NCBI GenBank assembly: GCA_023159155.1 | Contig: JAJNNX010000040.1 | Location: forward strand, 434,001 to 498,000 | DNA from: Ustulina deusta | Taxonomy: Eukaryota > Ascomycota > Sordariomycetes > Xylariales > Xylariaceae | DNA length: 64,000 bases | Direction of reading: 5' to 3' | Shown here: piece after piece, positions 23,901 to 35,054 of the stretch | Layout of the letters: each line of letters opens with the position of its first letter | Position numbering within the stretch: the stretch's first letter is position 1 | Notes under the pieces: model-generated | Seen by the model: the letters and a program-made list of their open reading frames with translations, nothing else | The model's database searches: none | Told to the model about the DNA's origin: nothing | Position numbers and translations under genes: made by a program

Positions 23901-26900
23901 CATATTGGCAGTCGTATCTAGCGGACGCCGAGTTCCTCCCTTTCCCGACACCACCAGCATTGCCACTTTACGAGCCGCTTGCAGATGCTGTGCTTGAGAC
24001 AGGGCTTGCACTGAGGGTTAAGTCAGAGTTCACCATATCAACAATGATCAATGGAGCACTAGCCATCCTTATTTCTCAATACACGAACGTTGCCGACGTC
24101 ATCTTCGGGACAGTTCTATCCGGCCGAGATGCGCCAGTGACAGGCATTGAAGACATCATCGGACCAACAATCGCCACAGTACCTACAAGAATCCGACCTC
24201 AAAATGGTCAGACTGTTCGTGGGTACCTTCAGGCGATACAAAGGCAGGGTACTGAGGCGAGCGTATTTCACCAGACAGGTTTGCAACGGATTGCGAGCAT
24301 GGGTGAGAACGGTCGTCGGGGATGCGGCTTCCAAACACTGCTTGCAATACAGCCAGAGGATGATGGACTGTCCAAAAGCCACGAGCTCGGGACGTGGAAA
24401 ACGTCAACTGCACAGAAAACCTTAGGTACAACCTACGCCCTCCTCCTGGAATGCTTAATCGGAGCCGATGAAGTAAAAGTGAGGGCAAGCTTCGATACCA
24501 GAGTCATTAGCAAGGGGCAGATGGAGAATTTCACTCAGCAGCTTGGGTTTATCCTCAGGCAACTTGCAGCTGCGAGACCGGGCCAACTTATAGGAGAAAT
24601 ATGTTCTCTGACAATAGACAACGAGATAACTCTTTGGGACTGGAACAAGACTGTACCAGTGGCCATCGAGCGCTGCGTACACGACAGTATCAGTAAGCAA
24701 GCGAAGCTTCATCCAGACACACCAGCAATCGATTCCTGGGACGGAAAGCTGAATTATCAGGAGCTGGACACGCTCGCTGGTCGGGTAGCGGAGCATCTCA
24801 TCGTGTTGGGTGTTGATGCTGGGACTACAGTACCACTGTTTTTTGAAAAGTCAAAATGGGCGGTCGTGGCAATATTAGCTGTTCTCAAGGCGGGCGGTGC
24901 TTTCGTGGGCATGGATACGACGCAAGCAGCGAATCGGAGGGATAGAATCCTTAAAGACATCAAGGCTGAGATCATATTGACCTCTTTGGAACACGCAGAG
25001 CTCCTGAGCGAGTCCAAGTATAACGTTGTTCCTATTGGAACTAACGCGCCATCAATTACCACTAACGCCAGCAGAAAAACTGCCTTGAACAATGGAACCA
25101 GTTCTAGGTCCCGTGCGACGCCAACATCAACGGCCTATCTGATGTTCACATCTGGCAGCAGTGGGCAGCCTAAAGGCGTGCGAATCAGCCATCGCGCAGC
25201 AAGTACCAGCTGTTTCCACCATGGGCGTGCATTCGGCTTTAACGGAAGTACACGGACACTCCAATTTGCAGCGTATACCTTTGATATAGGTATTACAGAG
25301 ATTTTCACGACACTCTTGTTTGGAGGATGCGTCTGTGTACCATCTGAAACCGAGAGGCTAACAGCTACCGAAATTTGCATCAACCGCATGGATGTCAATC
25401 TGTGCTTTTTGACACCAACTGTCTCTCGCTTGTTAAGACCAAGTCGAGTCCCATCTCTAACAAAAATGCTCTTGGGTGGAGAGAAAATTAAAGACGATGA
25501 CATCGAACGATGGACCCCGACATGTAAATGGTGAGTCGGAAGCATCCTGCTGGAAAAATCTTCTAAAGATCTCTTTGCTCTAAACTTAAGCTGACGTTTC
25601 GAGTGCAGTGAGTATTATTCGAAAGCCTTTATTCCGTGAATATCCAGGGTGGTTGGCGCCTGGGATATTGAAGAAGTTACTAACGTAGTTGCTGGTCACG
25701 CAACAGTTTTCAACGTGTATGGACCTACCGAGAGCGCTGTTGTCTGCGCGGTCGGCGATTCAAGTGCGTGCCAAAGAGGGGGTTCGTGGTTAGGACACGC
25801 CACGGGGGCATGTTTATGGGTCGTGTCACCCGAAGACCACAACCGCCTTATGCCTATTGGCGCGGTAGGTGAGCTTCTCATCGAAGGGCACATTGTCGGA
25901 GAGGGCTACCTCAATCGTCCTCAGGAGACAGCGGCCGCTTTCATTGACAGCCCAGGGTGGCTGCTTCGCGGGACTCAGGGCCGAGCGGGCCGAAGATCTC
26001 GACTGTACAAGACGGGAGACCTGGTGCAATATAATGAGGATGGCACTTTGAATTTTGTCGGCCGAAAGGATACGCAAGCGAAAATACGAGGGCTGCGTAT
26101 CGAGCTGAACGAAGTGGAATATCAGGTTCGAGCGTGCGTCCCTGGCGCCAGCCAAGCGATTGCCGAGGTGACAGAATTGGCGGGAGAGAACAACAGGCCG
26201 ATACTCTCAGTTTTCCTTAAGGTCGATAAAGACGACGACGAAACTGACGGTATTGTATCCAGCCCATTCCGCATGGTTTCAAGTATAACGGAAAATGTTG
26301 CGTTGGTGTGGCTGCGTTCGGAAACCGAGACTGCTATCTCGCAACGATTGCCAGCATACATGGTACCAATGCTATATTTCCAGCTCGACAAACTACCACT
26401 CTCGACTGCTGGCAAGGTAGAAAGACGAAAGCTACGCGAGATTGTATCTGCTCTTTCATCGCAGAATGTCGCTGAACTGAAGTCGCTGGCGAAGGGCCAC
26501 AAGCGAGCGCCGCACACACAGACAGAGCAAACTCTGCAGCGTCTGTGGGCGCAGATTCTGGATATTAGCGAGGCAACTATTGGCGTTGACGATAACTTCC
26601 TTAGTCTAGGAGGTGACTCTATCACAGCTATGAGGCTTGTAGTATCCGCTCGCAGGGTTGGGATTACGCTGGCCGTCATGGACGTCTTGAAACATGGATC
26701 CCTCGAGGCCCTCGCGGCATACCAAGACAAACAAGTTCGCGAAGCTCGGCCTCGCCTTTCCGTCGAGCCTTTCTCTCTGTTAGATCCTGCGCAGAGAGAT
26801 GACACCATTCAGTGGTCCAAATGCCTTTTCGCGCCTCATGAAATTGCCGACGTTTACCCCTTGACCGGATTCCAGAGAGACGTCATCAAGATTAGTATGC

Positions 26901-28111
26901 AATGGCCCCGAGAAAGTCTGAACTACATTTTCATCGACTTCGGCCCGAGGCTGGACCTCGATCGACTCAAAAGCAGCTGCCACCGTCTAGTCGAGCGCTA
27001 TTCGCTGCTCCGTTCCGCTTTCATTCACTATCAAGGGGCGTATCTCCAGGTTGCCCTCGCGCAATTGCGATTGCCGTTTCCCGTGTTCGACACCGCTGAG
27101 GACATTGCCTCCGTTTCTCAGAGAATATGTATCGCAGACACGGAATCGGGCTTTCAGCTTGGATATCCTCCGACCTCGTTTATGCTCGTCCAGGGCAAAT
27201 CTCAAGGTAACAGATTGATCTTCCGGTTATCTCACCTTCAGTATGACGGCTTTTGTTTGTCTACTCTGATCACGGCCCTACTAGATCTTTACCAGGGCAA
27301 TGCTCCGCCTCCGGTGACGCAATTCTCGGGTTTTTTGGGGCACAAGCGCGATCGGGTTGCCGTCTCATCGGTCTACTGGAAACAACTGTTGCAGGGCTCG
27401 GCCCTTACCGAAATTTCACAGATCCTCCTTCCCGAGGCGAGTTATGCTGCGGCCCAAGCCAATCCTCGAGAGAAGATCATTGTTGAGGACAGTGTCCGTA
27501 TTCCGCAGCTACCAGAGGGGATCACCTTGGCTTCTATTGTCAGTTCTGCTTGGGCAATCGTCCTAGCGAGACTAACGGGGCAAAAAGACGTCGTTTATGG
27601 TAGTCTGGTTTCTGGCCGGGATGTTTCCATGCCGGGGATCGAAAATGTCGTAGGTCCTTGTCTAGACATTGTGCCAGTCAGAGTTCAGATTTCCTCGGGT
27701 CAAGCTCGATCTGAGCTCTTCCAATCCATCCAACAGCAAAACCTGGCTGCACAAGCAAACTCTCTGGGGTTGGATGAGATCGTCAAGTACAGCACGGATT
27801 GGCCGGTTGACTCGGACTTTGATAGCACTGTCCAGCATCAGAACGCCGATGAGAACCAGGAATTCGATCTAGCAGGAGCTCGGCTGAAGCTCAGCTGGAT
27901 GGACAACCCCAATCAAGTACCCCCAAGAATGGTAATCATCTCGTATCCAACCAAGGGCGGTGTCAGGGTCAAACTTGTCGCCAACAACCATATTACCACT
28001 GTGCCCATTGTAAAGACGTTACTTGCCGCGTTGTGTAACACAGTTAGTTGCCTCATAGATTCACAGGATCAGTCGGTGTCTTCTTTGATCCTGAACATCG
28101 GGATTGAGTAG
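6952..28111 (+). CDS. Six-module nonribosomal peptide synthetase with N-methyltransferase and terminal CT domain
   Basis: The model is join(6952..14209, 14337..25530, 25648..28111), 6,971 residues. Domain order is A1-T1-C1-A2-T2-C2-A3-T3-C3-A4-T4-C4-A5-MT-T5-C5-A6-T6-CT. All six T domains keep the phosphopantetheine serine in LGGDS (Ser607, 1685, 2772, 3859, 5359, 6475). All A domains keep the TSGS(T/S)GxPKG loop and the A10 lysine. Standard C domains have HHxxxDG at 806, 1882, 2973 and 4042; C5 has HHxxxDA at 5559. The last domain has SHLQYDG at 6679, as in fungal cyclising CT domains, and there is no thioesterase or reductase. No epimerisation domain was seen. Each module loads and condenses one residue; the fifth is N-methylated. 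The expected product is a hexapeptide released by cyclisation. Both introns lie inside A domains (A3 and A6) and were placed by aligning sister modules. The start ATG has A at -3. It shares a promoter region with the reductase at 4983-6353. Confidence 0.93.
8990..12110 (+). other. NRPS module 2 (C1-A2-T2), non-canonical A domain
   Basis: C1 has an intact IHHVLYDG site at 805-812. In A2 the A4 motif reads SYNFAGAILE, so the position normally occupied by the alpha-amine-binding Asp is Ala1311. The A5 motif is TYGSSE, not YGPxE. The hand-read code is AGLFCGTGVK. The A10 motif is SKKTDR: the usual glycine is replaced but the catalytic lysine remains. T2 serine is Ser1685. The pattern suggests a substrate without a standard alpha-amino group, for example an anthranilate-like or beta-amino acid. 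Confidence 0.75.
12226..15500 (+). other. NRPS module 3 (C2-A3-T3), sister of module 2
   Basis: C2 keeps IHHALFDG at 1881-1888. A3 is closely similar to A2 along its length and shares SYNFAGAIME, with Ala2387 in place of the substrate-binding Asp, and TYGSAE instead of YGPxE. The hand-read code is AGMFCGTAVK. Intron 1 interrupts A3 after residue 2419. T3 serine is Ser2772. The likeness to A2 suggests a module duplication and a related or identical substrate. Confidence 0.75.
14210..14336 (+). other. NRPS intron 1 (127 nt, GTTCGT donor)
   Basis: Unspliced sequence hits a stop at 14242-14244. Splicing the GTTCGT donor at 14210 to the AACAG acceptor ending at 14336 restores a frame that aligns residue for residue with sister module A2 (AQTI-R-ELDVNWAF against ARAI-R-RLNANWAF). 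A GCTAAC branch-site motif lies about 17 bp before the acceptor. The donor departs from the usual GTAAGT/GTATGT pattern at position +3. Confidence 0.9.
15617..18770 (+). other. NRPS module 4 (C3-A4-T4)
   Basis: C3 keeps LHHALYDG at 2972-2979. A4 has a normal A4 motif (SYSFDAFIIE, Asp3477) and YGPAE. The hand-read code is DAIIVCGVSK, an ordinary alpha-amino acid that I cannot name. T4 reads LIRLGGDS with serine Ser3859, slightly different from the FFRLGGDS of T1-T3, and it hands over to a condensation domain of a different class. Confidence 0.75.
18800..23270 (+). other. NRPS module 5 (C4-A5-MT-T5), N-methylating
   Basis: C4 differs from all other C domains here. It opens with SYAQGRLWFLDQL and carries MHHIMSDG at 4041-4048, like C domains before N-methylating modules in enniatin- or cyclosporin-type synthetases. 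A5 has FDITTWE (Asp4571) and NAYGPTE; the code is DIWILGAVIK, consistent with a bulky aliphatic residue. Between the A8 and A10 motifs, at about 4823-5250, sits an N-methyltransferase with the SAM-binding loop EVGTGTG (from Glu4910) and a later SWARQHSQRGGLDA segment. T5 serine is Ser5359. The incorporated residue should be N-methylated. Confidence 0.85.
23375..26740 (+). other. NRPS module 6 (C5-A6-T6)
   Basis: C5 has IHHALYDAW at 5558-5566, with Ala5565 replacing the glycine of HHxxxDG; the catalytic second His is kept. A6 is split by intron 2 after residue 6150. Its A4 motif is YTFDIGITE (Asp6069) and A5 is NVYGPTE; the hand-read code is DITFLGVVVK. The ATP loop is TSGSSGQPKG. T6 serine is Ser6475. 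The substrate should be an ordinary alpha-amino acid of unknown identity. Confidence 0.72.
25531..25647 (+). other. NRPS intron 2 (117 nt)
   Basis: The GTGAGT donor at 25531 joins the ATCCAG acceptor ending at 25647, with phase 2 on both sides. The nearer acceptor at 25608 gives an in-frame stop after nine codons, so it is rejected. A CTGAC-like branch site lies about 55 bp before the chosen acceptor, rather far, so the exact A6 sequence near residue 6151 is the least certain part of the NRPS model. Confidence 0.75.
26840..28111 (+). other. Terminal condensation-like (CT) domain of the NRPS
   Basis: After T6 the protein ends with a C-family domain beginning YPLTGFQRD and carrying SHLQYDG at 6679-6685, where Ser replaces the first His of HHxxxDG. 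Fungal CT domains with an SHxxxDG-type site release the finished peptide by macrocyclisation. No thioesterase or reductase follows, so this is the expected release domain. Confidence 0.8.
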
Positions 28112-30332
28112 TGGGACGTTAGATATATCGTTGTTTTGAGCGCGATTTTTTGATCAATAGAATCTCGCTGAATTCATTGCCGCCTTTCTACTCGGTCTGC
28201 AGCTGTCGATCGTCAGAATTGGCCATATTAAACACTCGATATAAGGGTCTCTGCCGATTTTCTAGCTTGCAGGGGATTTGAGACCATGTCGGCACCTGGA
28301 CTGTGATGGCAATTGATGGATAGCTGATGTTGTAGAATGGATGGAGATACATGCAACGACCGTGAGGGGGGTAATAAATGAGCACTGTCCTCTGTACTAT
28401 CTAAACCCTGGAAAGACTCGCGTACCCCCTGTTAACAGAAGTGATATCATATAAGCATATCTGCCCAGACATAAAACTGGTTAGTAGCATTAGTTCTTTC
28501 CCGTACCTCAAAGGCTTGGCAAGTCACGGTGCCGAGGCAATCTTTCATTGGATGGGGTATGAAGTATGGGTTGGCTGTAGTCGGTCAAAAAGAAACCCGA
28601 CCAGAATTTGACGAAGCGACAGTATGTTTGGGACTAACTGACAGAGTTAGATTATGCCTACAGCTTTAATAAGGCTATTATTATTTCAGCGAGTGGGCGG
28701 ACGATCTTTTTAGATCATTGGGGGGATAATCGGATGTGAGTCTGTTTCGATGGACAGAGTCTTAAAGAGTTTTATCCACTAAGGCAACAGAATTAGAGCG
28801 CTAAAGTAAAACTTGGTTGATAAGCATGTAATAACCTTTGAATTGTAAATTTAAGTGCACCTAGACTTGTAGTCAACTCAGTAGTAATGGCCAGAGGACT
28901 TCGCTTTCAAGCTGCTTTTCTACACCCGTGGTAAAAGGCTGCCTTTTCCAATCATGTGATAACCAAGATTCTACTCTACATACCTGCGAGGTCCAGCGCT
29001 TCGACAGCCCGCCAAGATACACGTCTCAACCACTTTTGTCTCACAAAGAGACCCAAGTTCCACTGTTTAAACCATTGGCCCACTAAGCGTTCGAAAAGTT
29101 AGTACTGCTTCTCTTTAGAAAGTGCGTCTACGGCCATCCTTCTTGTAAGCGCGAGGTTCCAAGATTGAGTAGCGGCAGCATTGGAATGTGTTGTGACCTC
29201 AATACGATACGTGCAAGCTCCAGGCACATCTGCCAGAGAGCTCGGGCTATCGGGAATATCGGTATCGGTCGAATCTCCTACTATTCCTTGTGGTCACGTG
29301 GTACTACAGAATGAGCGCGAATAAAGTTCAGGGAGTAGTTTTTAGCTGAACGATGGCGAGGCAGTATTCGCCCAGAAGCTGGCCGTATTTATGGTGCCCA
29401 AAAAGGAAGTGCTCTCTGTGAGCAATGGGACCATAAGGCAGTCTCAGTCTCGTACCTAGGACGCGATTGGCTTCGCTTCAAGACTCTCGGTCAGGCCGCG
29501 TCGGGCCGGGCCGGGCCTTCGTTTAGAATATTTAGTAGTTTTCAATTTAACTGCACTGGGTATTGTCAAGCCATTGAATGGGATGGATGGGTATCGATGT
29601 TGCAGGTAGGGCAGAGCGCCGCGGGCAAGTGGGGTAATTGAGATAGAATTTGTAGTGTACACGTGGGAAGGCAACGTCTCGAAGGTAACCTTGTGGATAC
29701 CTACCCCTTGCACCTGAAAAGCTTATCTCGTTGAAGTGGAACAGATCGTGGTTCGAATCTCTTAGCCTCAAGGTACTGAGCCATAGTGGATTGTCTTTTG
29801 CTATGGGTCCCGAAGGACATGGGTGCTTTACTTTACAGGGCCTATGAGTTCTATTCCCCCACTCCACAGTACCAGCGCATCGCCAAGGTCGAACAACAAG
29901 TAGAACATGATCTATAGTTTAAACAAACCATTTAGGTATGCTAGCTACTAGTAGTAATAAAAGGCTCTATACATGTAGTAAAAGGGTTGCAATAACGGAC
30001 TGGAGCAGAATAGTGGCTTCACCGTTGGCAAGACATAGTCATCGATTGTAATCTAGGCGCGTGGCACAACAGAGCTGAAAGCTGGCATAACTCCCTGATT
30101 AAACAGCTTGTTCTTATAGGTGAGCAGTCGGACCAGTCACTATCCGCCCGGCCAATAAAATGTTGATGCTATTTTCAGGTTCGCTGGTGTACCTAAGTAC
30201 TCATTGAGGCCCTTCATACGAGGTGCATATTATTTTATTTACTGTATACATGCCTCCAGTTTAGAGTCCTTTTGGTCCCCACAGAGTTCCGTCATCGTCT
30301 TTTCAGAATTATCAGATTACTCTCACGACTTG
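28112..30332. other. Intergenic, no gene seen
   Basis: About 2.2 kb between the NRPS stop and the HET gene start. Minus-strand open frames at 29456-29867 have no recognisable product. There is a G+C-rich GGGCC repeat near 29504-29520 and a tRNA B-box-like motif near 29751. The HET promoter should lie at the right end. Confidence 0.6.
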
Positions 30333-32986
30333 ATGGCAGTCTTTGTACTGACTCCTGACAGCCAGCGGTGGCCCTATGAGGATGCGCAATCGCCCAACGA
30401 CATTAATCTCCTGTACACCGTGCCGCCGCACGAAGCCCGCCCAGCGGACGAAGATGCATTCGAGTACTTGAGTGGGGGCGATGCTCTTGATGTTGAGTGG
30501 AAGCATGCTTCGCAGAGTCTCTCTGCAGATGCACGTCATGTTGGGTATATGGGGGCCTCGCATCTTTGCAACGCCTGCCTCAGCGCACTCGGGTATCTGG
30601 CGCGAATCCTGAGAGACTGCATCGTGCACGAAGGTGACAAGAACTTCCAAATCAAGAGGTCAGTCGTACAGCATCAAAATCTCATGGCTTTATTTGCGGC
30701 CGCAAACGGAGGCTGCCAATTGTGTAAGACGATATGGGGTCGCCGCTTCAAGGAGAACGGCATGGCCACTGCCAAGGATATCCGGATCGAGTTTTGCTGG
30801 AACACGACGGAGGAGGCATCGTGGGATGGTAGACGGCCGGGTGATGCCCGACTAATGTGTAATATGGTTTCCACCACTACACAGAACCACAATAAGCACA
30901 CGTGGGAAACCATCTTCCGCTTTCAACTATGGCCGTCTCCAGCATTCGATTCGTTCTTCCAGTCCGAAGGCTCTCTGTGCCTGGGGCCGATGGAGAGGGG
31001 CAATACTTGCTCCAGCCGGCCAATGGCTTTGCAGTGGTTATCTGAATGCAGGGCCAATGTAGGTGGCGAGCATTCTAATTGTCAAGTTGGGAATACTTCT
31101 TGGCACCCTACGCGACTCCTGGACCTTTCCATTCTAAAGGATACGGGTAGGGTGCTCCTGGATCAATCCTCCTTGGATCGAAGCGAGTATATCACACTAA
31201 GTCATTGTTGGGGAACATGGGGCGCTGCAGAGCTGCCTGTTCTCACTAAATCGAACATCGATGCGAGAGTAGATCATGGCATGGACTTTGCCTTGTTCCC
31301 TCCCACTTTCAGAGACGCGATAGAAGTAGCAGGCTGGTTTAATAGTTCGTAGACCCCCCTCCTACTCTTGTGGCATTCGATGCTAATTAGACCAGTCAGA
31401 TGGCTCTGGATTGATTCTCTCTGCATTATTCAAGACTCTCGAGAGGACTGGCAGCGCGAAGCTCCAATGATGTGCGACGTTTATCAGAACGCGCTTCTCA
31501 ATATCTCGGCCGACTATGCCGTCGATGCGCGAGGGGGTTGTTTTCGCGATAGGTATTTCGCAACTGTAGACGCTTTCAGGCTCGATTTGAAACCACTGCA
31601 GAGCTCCTGGTGGGTTTCTGTTGACGAACGTAACCTATTCGAATGGATCAAGGACGCTCCTAGCTCCGAAAGAGCGTGGATTTATCAAGAGCGGCACTTG
31701 TATGTCCTCCTTCCTTCCCCTCACTGTTCTAGGGGGGCGAACGTCATTTACTTCCAACCATGAAATGACATCCCTTTCTTTCTACATCTATTTACACTGG
31801 AACTGACTACAATTCACGCAGGGCGCGGCGCGTATTGCATTTCACTGAGCACGAAGTTTTCTGGGAATGCCGAGCGACCGCACCCTCATTTCGAAGTGAG
31901 ACATACCCCCAAGGCTCGCCCTTATGGAGAGACTTTCTTGGCCAGACTAAGCTGGGCCTGCGGGCTACATCCACTGGTTCTATATGTGACAATCCCCATC
32001 TTATGCGAGGGTGGGATGCCGCATGCCGAGACTACTCTCGGCGCAAGCTTACATACCAGTCTGACAAGCTTCCGGCTCTCTCGGGGATTGCTCGTCACTT
32101 TGGGTCTCGGTGTCTAGAGGATACGTATGTCGCTGGAGTCTGGCTCTCGCAGTTACCACGCGCTCTATTTTGGAACGTCCCAAAAAGAGAGCGACCCGGA
32201 GCGCGCCCGCCGCCTACCGAATCCGGCGCGCCATCATGGTCATGGATGTCGTGTGCGGCCCCAGTGGAACCCTCCACATTGGAAAATTCGTATCATGTCG
32301 CCGATGTGACCACAATCCTAGCTGATTACAAGCACAAAACGGCTGATCAGTACGGCGAGGTGGAAAGGGCCCACCTCCATGTGTACGGCTTTGTGCGTCG
32401 CATCACCTCGGTCATGAAGGAAATGGTCAACGAGCCTACCGGCGACGCCTACAGGGGTCTCTCGCAGCTCGGCGCACCACAGAACTACCGCCATCTGTAC
32501 GTGGATGGGCAGCTAGACCGCAACATCGGCTACGGGCCGCGCAACATCCAACTATTCGGCGAAATGCCGGATTGGTTTCACGGTTTCGCGCCCGTCGAGC
32601 ACTACTGCCTCTTCCTTAGCGTATCCCAGGAAGGCCCCCTGGACGACCGCCTACTTCGAGGTCTGCTACTCGAGCCCGCAGAGACGGAGGGCAAATTCCG
32701 GCGCACAGGACACATTTCCTTCCGCGGCCGGTGCGCGCTAAAAATGAGGTATCAGCTACGATCAGGTGAGACCGATGAGGACAATGCATGGGAGCATCTC
32801 TGGGAACGCGTGGCGCCGTACTGGGGAGATATTGAAATGGATTCTGAAATGAACCTAGCGCCGACCGGACCGGTGCCTATGGATGTGGAGGCCAAAGGGC
32901 CATCGACATTATATGAGTTTGATCGTGACCAGGCAGATGACGCCGTCTTTAAGAAGCTGGAGCCACGAGTAATCACATTGGTATAA
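30333..32986 (+). CDS. HET-domain (heterokaryon incompatibility) protein
   Basis: The model is join(30333..31344, 31396..31699, 31822..32986), 826 residues. The N-terminal part has a Cys pair (LCNAC near residue 75) and a GGCQLC segment, common before HET domains. The HET domain follows: PTRLLDLS, YITLSHCWG near residue 285, PVLTKSNIDA, FPPTFRDAIEVA, RWLWIDSLCIIQD near 338, DW..EAPMM..VY.NALLNISA and ERAWIYQERHL near 430. Exon joints restore these motifs exactly. The family is linked to non-self recognition and cell death in filamentous ascomycetes; this copy's function is unknown. The start is the first ATG in the frame. Intron 1 (31345-31395) uses an unusual GTTCGT donor and intron 2 (31700-31821) a standard GTATGT. 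No lesion was seen. It need not belong to the peptide cluster. Confidence 0.85.
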
Positions 32987-33866
32987 GCAGGCAAGCCCAT
33001 ATCTTGAGTTTCAACTGGAGCAGTCATTAAGGCTATCAGAGCTTTGTAGTCACAGCATACAGCTAGTCACGAACAATGTGACGGCACAGGAATCCCGAAA
33101 GGCAATTCCGCGGGACGGGGGCGTGGCCAAACTAACACGCCTTGCTTGTGCCGCTTTCTTTCGTCACATCATTTTTCGGTATGAACTTCGTACAATTCGG
33201 GCAGGGGAAATTCCCCTCGAGATATTCTTCGTTACAGCTGTGCCGACACTGATTCGATGATTACTCTCAGTGAAATAGAGCTCCTCAATACGGAAATAAA
33301 CGGCGGCATTGCTCTTATCAACGTATCAGGAGTGGTGATCCCAGAGTGAAGGTAGGACACAGGCAGGTCACAGGTAGGTTGAAATGTATGGGTAAGGGCT
33401 CACTATCATTGATTCCTGGGCCCTCTCCCCGTATTTGGGGGAGAGAATCAGACCTTTATTATATACCTATGGGGTTGGAGACACTCGGTTCGAAAGCTCT
33501 CCGCGTGGCTTCATCCCGGATCATCACGGCACAATCTAGTGTCCTGCAGGTCGATACCATCGCCCAATGCGGTTCAAGGAAGCTGGTTCGGCCGGTCGGT
33601 CAACAATTCTGGCCATAGTCTGCAAAACCCCAGCCATGGCGCGCCCGACAGCATTCCACGCGTCCCGCAGCCGTCGATATCCTTGAGGGATAACGGTGCG
33701 AATGGCTTCTTTCAAGGGCTCCCCTTTTTCGAACATGACCGATGCTAAGTCCAGAACACCGTCCCAGTTCAATCCCCCGCGGTACAGTGACCATGCAGCT
33801 ACGGCCACCGCGGCAATAGTAATAATAGATTGAAGAGTCTAGGCCAACGACTCCCGCGCTCGATAA
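32987..33866. other. Intergenic, mostly featureless
   Basis: No supported gene. A minus-strand open frame at 33536-33808 reads as a plausible hydrophilic protein piece but I do not recognise it; it could be another degraded exon. A hairpin is listed separately. Confidence 0.5.
33423..33445. repeat. Perfect 8-bp hairpin
   Basis: CTCTCCCC at 33423-33430 pairs with GGGGAGAG at 33438-33445 across a 7-nt loop. It lies 437 bp downstream of the HET stop; function unknown. Confidence 0.6.
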
Positions 33867-34076
33867 TCAGCCACGAACGAATCCTGCTGTGTCCAGCAAG
33901 AGCGACGCTGTACTACCAAAGTATGGTATGAAGGCAGGGTATGTCGGGGGGCATAGCCCTTCGCCATGTTCTCGGCTGGTTTTGCAGTAGTGCGCAAAGT
34001 TGGCCACAGCGTAGTTGATGGAGCAGACCATGAAAAGAGCGAAGGTAATTAAAGAAGCAATGGCAGTGGCCGACAT
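33867..34076 (-). pseudogene. Cytochrome P450 N-terminal remnant
   Basis: A 69-codon frame starts with an ATG, then a hydrophobic membrane-anchor stretch (residues about 4-27), then a proline-rich hinge and a segment resembling PAFIPYFGSTASLLLDTAGF, the start of many membrane-bound fungal P450s. It ends at TGA. No I-helix, ExxR or haem-Cys motif was found downstream on this strand, where DNA of ordinary composition continues. I infer a truncated P450; because only the N-terminus remains, the family call rests on general pattern. Confidence 0.5.
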
Positions 34077-35054
34077 AATTAGCAGGTTTGTCGCGACAAA
34101 GCCTCGCTAGTGGACTACAGGTTAGAGCAAACAACGACACTCTTAGGTTTTCAAGCAGTGGTATAGTAAGTTGCATACGGTTAAGGAATAGTGAAGGGGG
34201 GCCAAACGCTTAACGGTACCTATATGGCGATGTCTGCTGCAATACAAGCACCACATTGTTGATATCAAAATCTCGCCTATTACGACTTCTGATAGGGTAT
34301 CAAGCAAATCAGCCTCAGCAAAATTGCTGTTATCTAAGAAGATTTCCATCAAGCTCATAGGTTCAGCTCTTGTATCCATAGTTCTCACTTCTACCCTCTC
34401 CAACAGTTAACTCATGTGGCCACTGTAGATCGTATAAGATAGGTATAAGGATATCCATTGTGACACAACAGGCCGCTCTTCAATGGGTTGTTCCTGTGTA
34501 AAACTCCATATTTATTAAACTAAGAAGGCAAGGTTATCTTAGTATTACCCCGCAGTTGTCTTCAGCCTCTTGATTTTCATGGCCTGCATAAACAGGGATT
34601 AGTGCTGTAGATCGATCTACACTACTTGCCTGCAAAGTTTATCTAATGTCTGCCTAGACTAGCCATATTAGGCACTCAGGGGTATATCCCACAATTCTAG
34701 TAGCCTAGTCCTAAACTAGTAATATTCTTTATATTTAACAGAAGGTTTAGAGGAAACAGTTTGCAGAACTCCCCGGCTACTTAAGTAGGTACCTCTTTAC
34801 AATGTCACGCTCAACAAAACGCAGAAAAATGCATGAGGATAACAGCGAGCTGGCGCTACCCCCCGGCCCTCTCTTACCCACCCGGAGCCTCTGGAGAAAC
34901 GGATGGCCGGACCTGTTGGGGACCAACTGGTTTTACCATTCTTTTTTCTCGCGCTTTCTTTCTGTCTCTCGATGCCGTAGTAGCGATACTCTTCTCGTTC
35001 CCTCCCCAATGCCCGTTCAACCTGTCCCGACGACCGCGTTTGCCATTCTCTACA
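34077..35054. other. Intergenic between P450 remnant and reductase pseudogene
   Basis: No gene supported. It contains one copy of a ~110-bp dispersed repeat (34630-34738). The open frame at 34833-35054 runs into the reductase but begins upstream of its natural start and has no recognisable sequence. Confidence 0.5.
34630..34738 (+). repeat. Dispersed repeat, copy 1
   Basis: About 110 bp containing TCTGCCTAGACTAGCCATA and CTAAACTAGTAATATTCTT. A diverged copy in the same orientation lies at about 38089-38201. The pair brackets the reductase pseudogene and the first FAD-oxidoreductase pseudogene. It could be a solo small transposon or LTR fragment. Confidence 0.65.

Noticed and set aside
25609..25647. 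Use of the upstream acceptor at 25608 for NRPS intron 2
   Set aside because: It gives an in-frame TGA at 25637-25639, nine codons into the exon. The acceptor at 25647 keeps the frame into NVYGPTE.
29745..29765. tRNA or SINE-like B-box (GGTTCGAATCTC)
   Set aside because: The stem bases around the loop do not pair, and no A-box or cloverleaf is found at the proper distance, so I do not call a tRNA or SINE.
30204..30332. N-terminal extension of the HET protein upstream of 30333
   Set aside because: The frame is open but begins without an ATG; the first ATG is at 30333.
33536..33808. 90-codon minus-strand frame as the P450 C-terminal part
   Set aside because: It shows none of the P450 landmarks (ExxR, haem-Cys loop) and no splice path joins it sensibly to the stub at 33867-34076.
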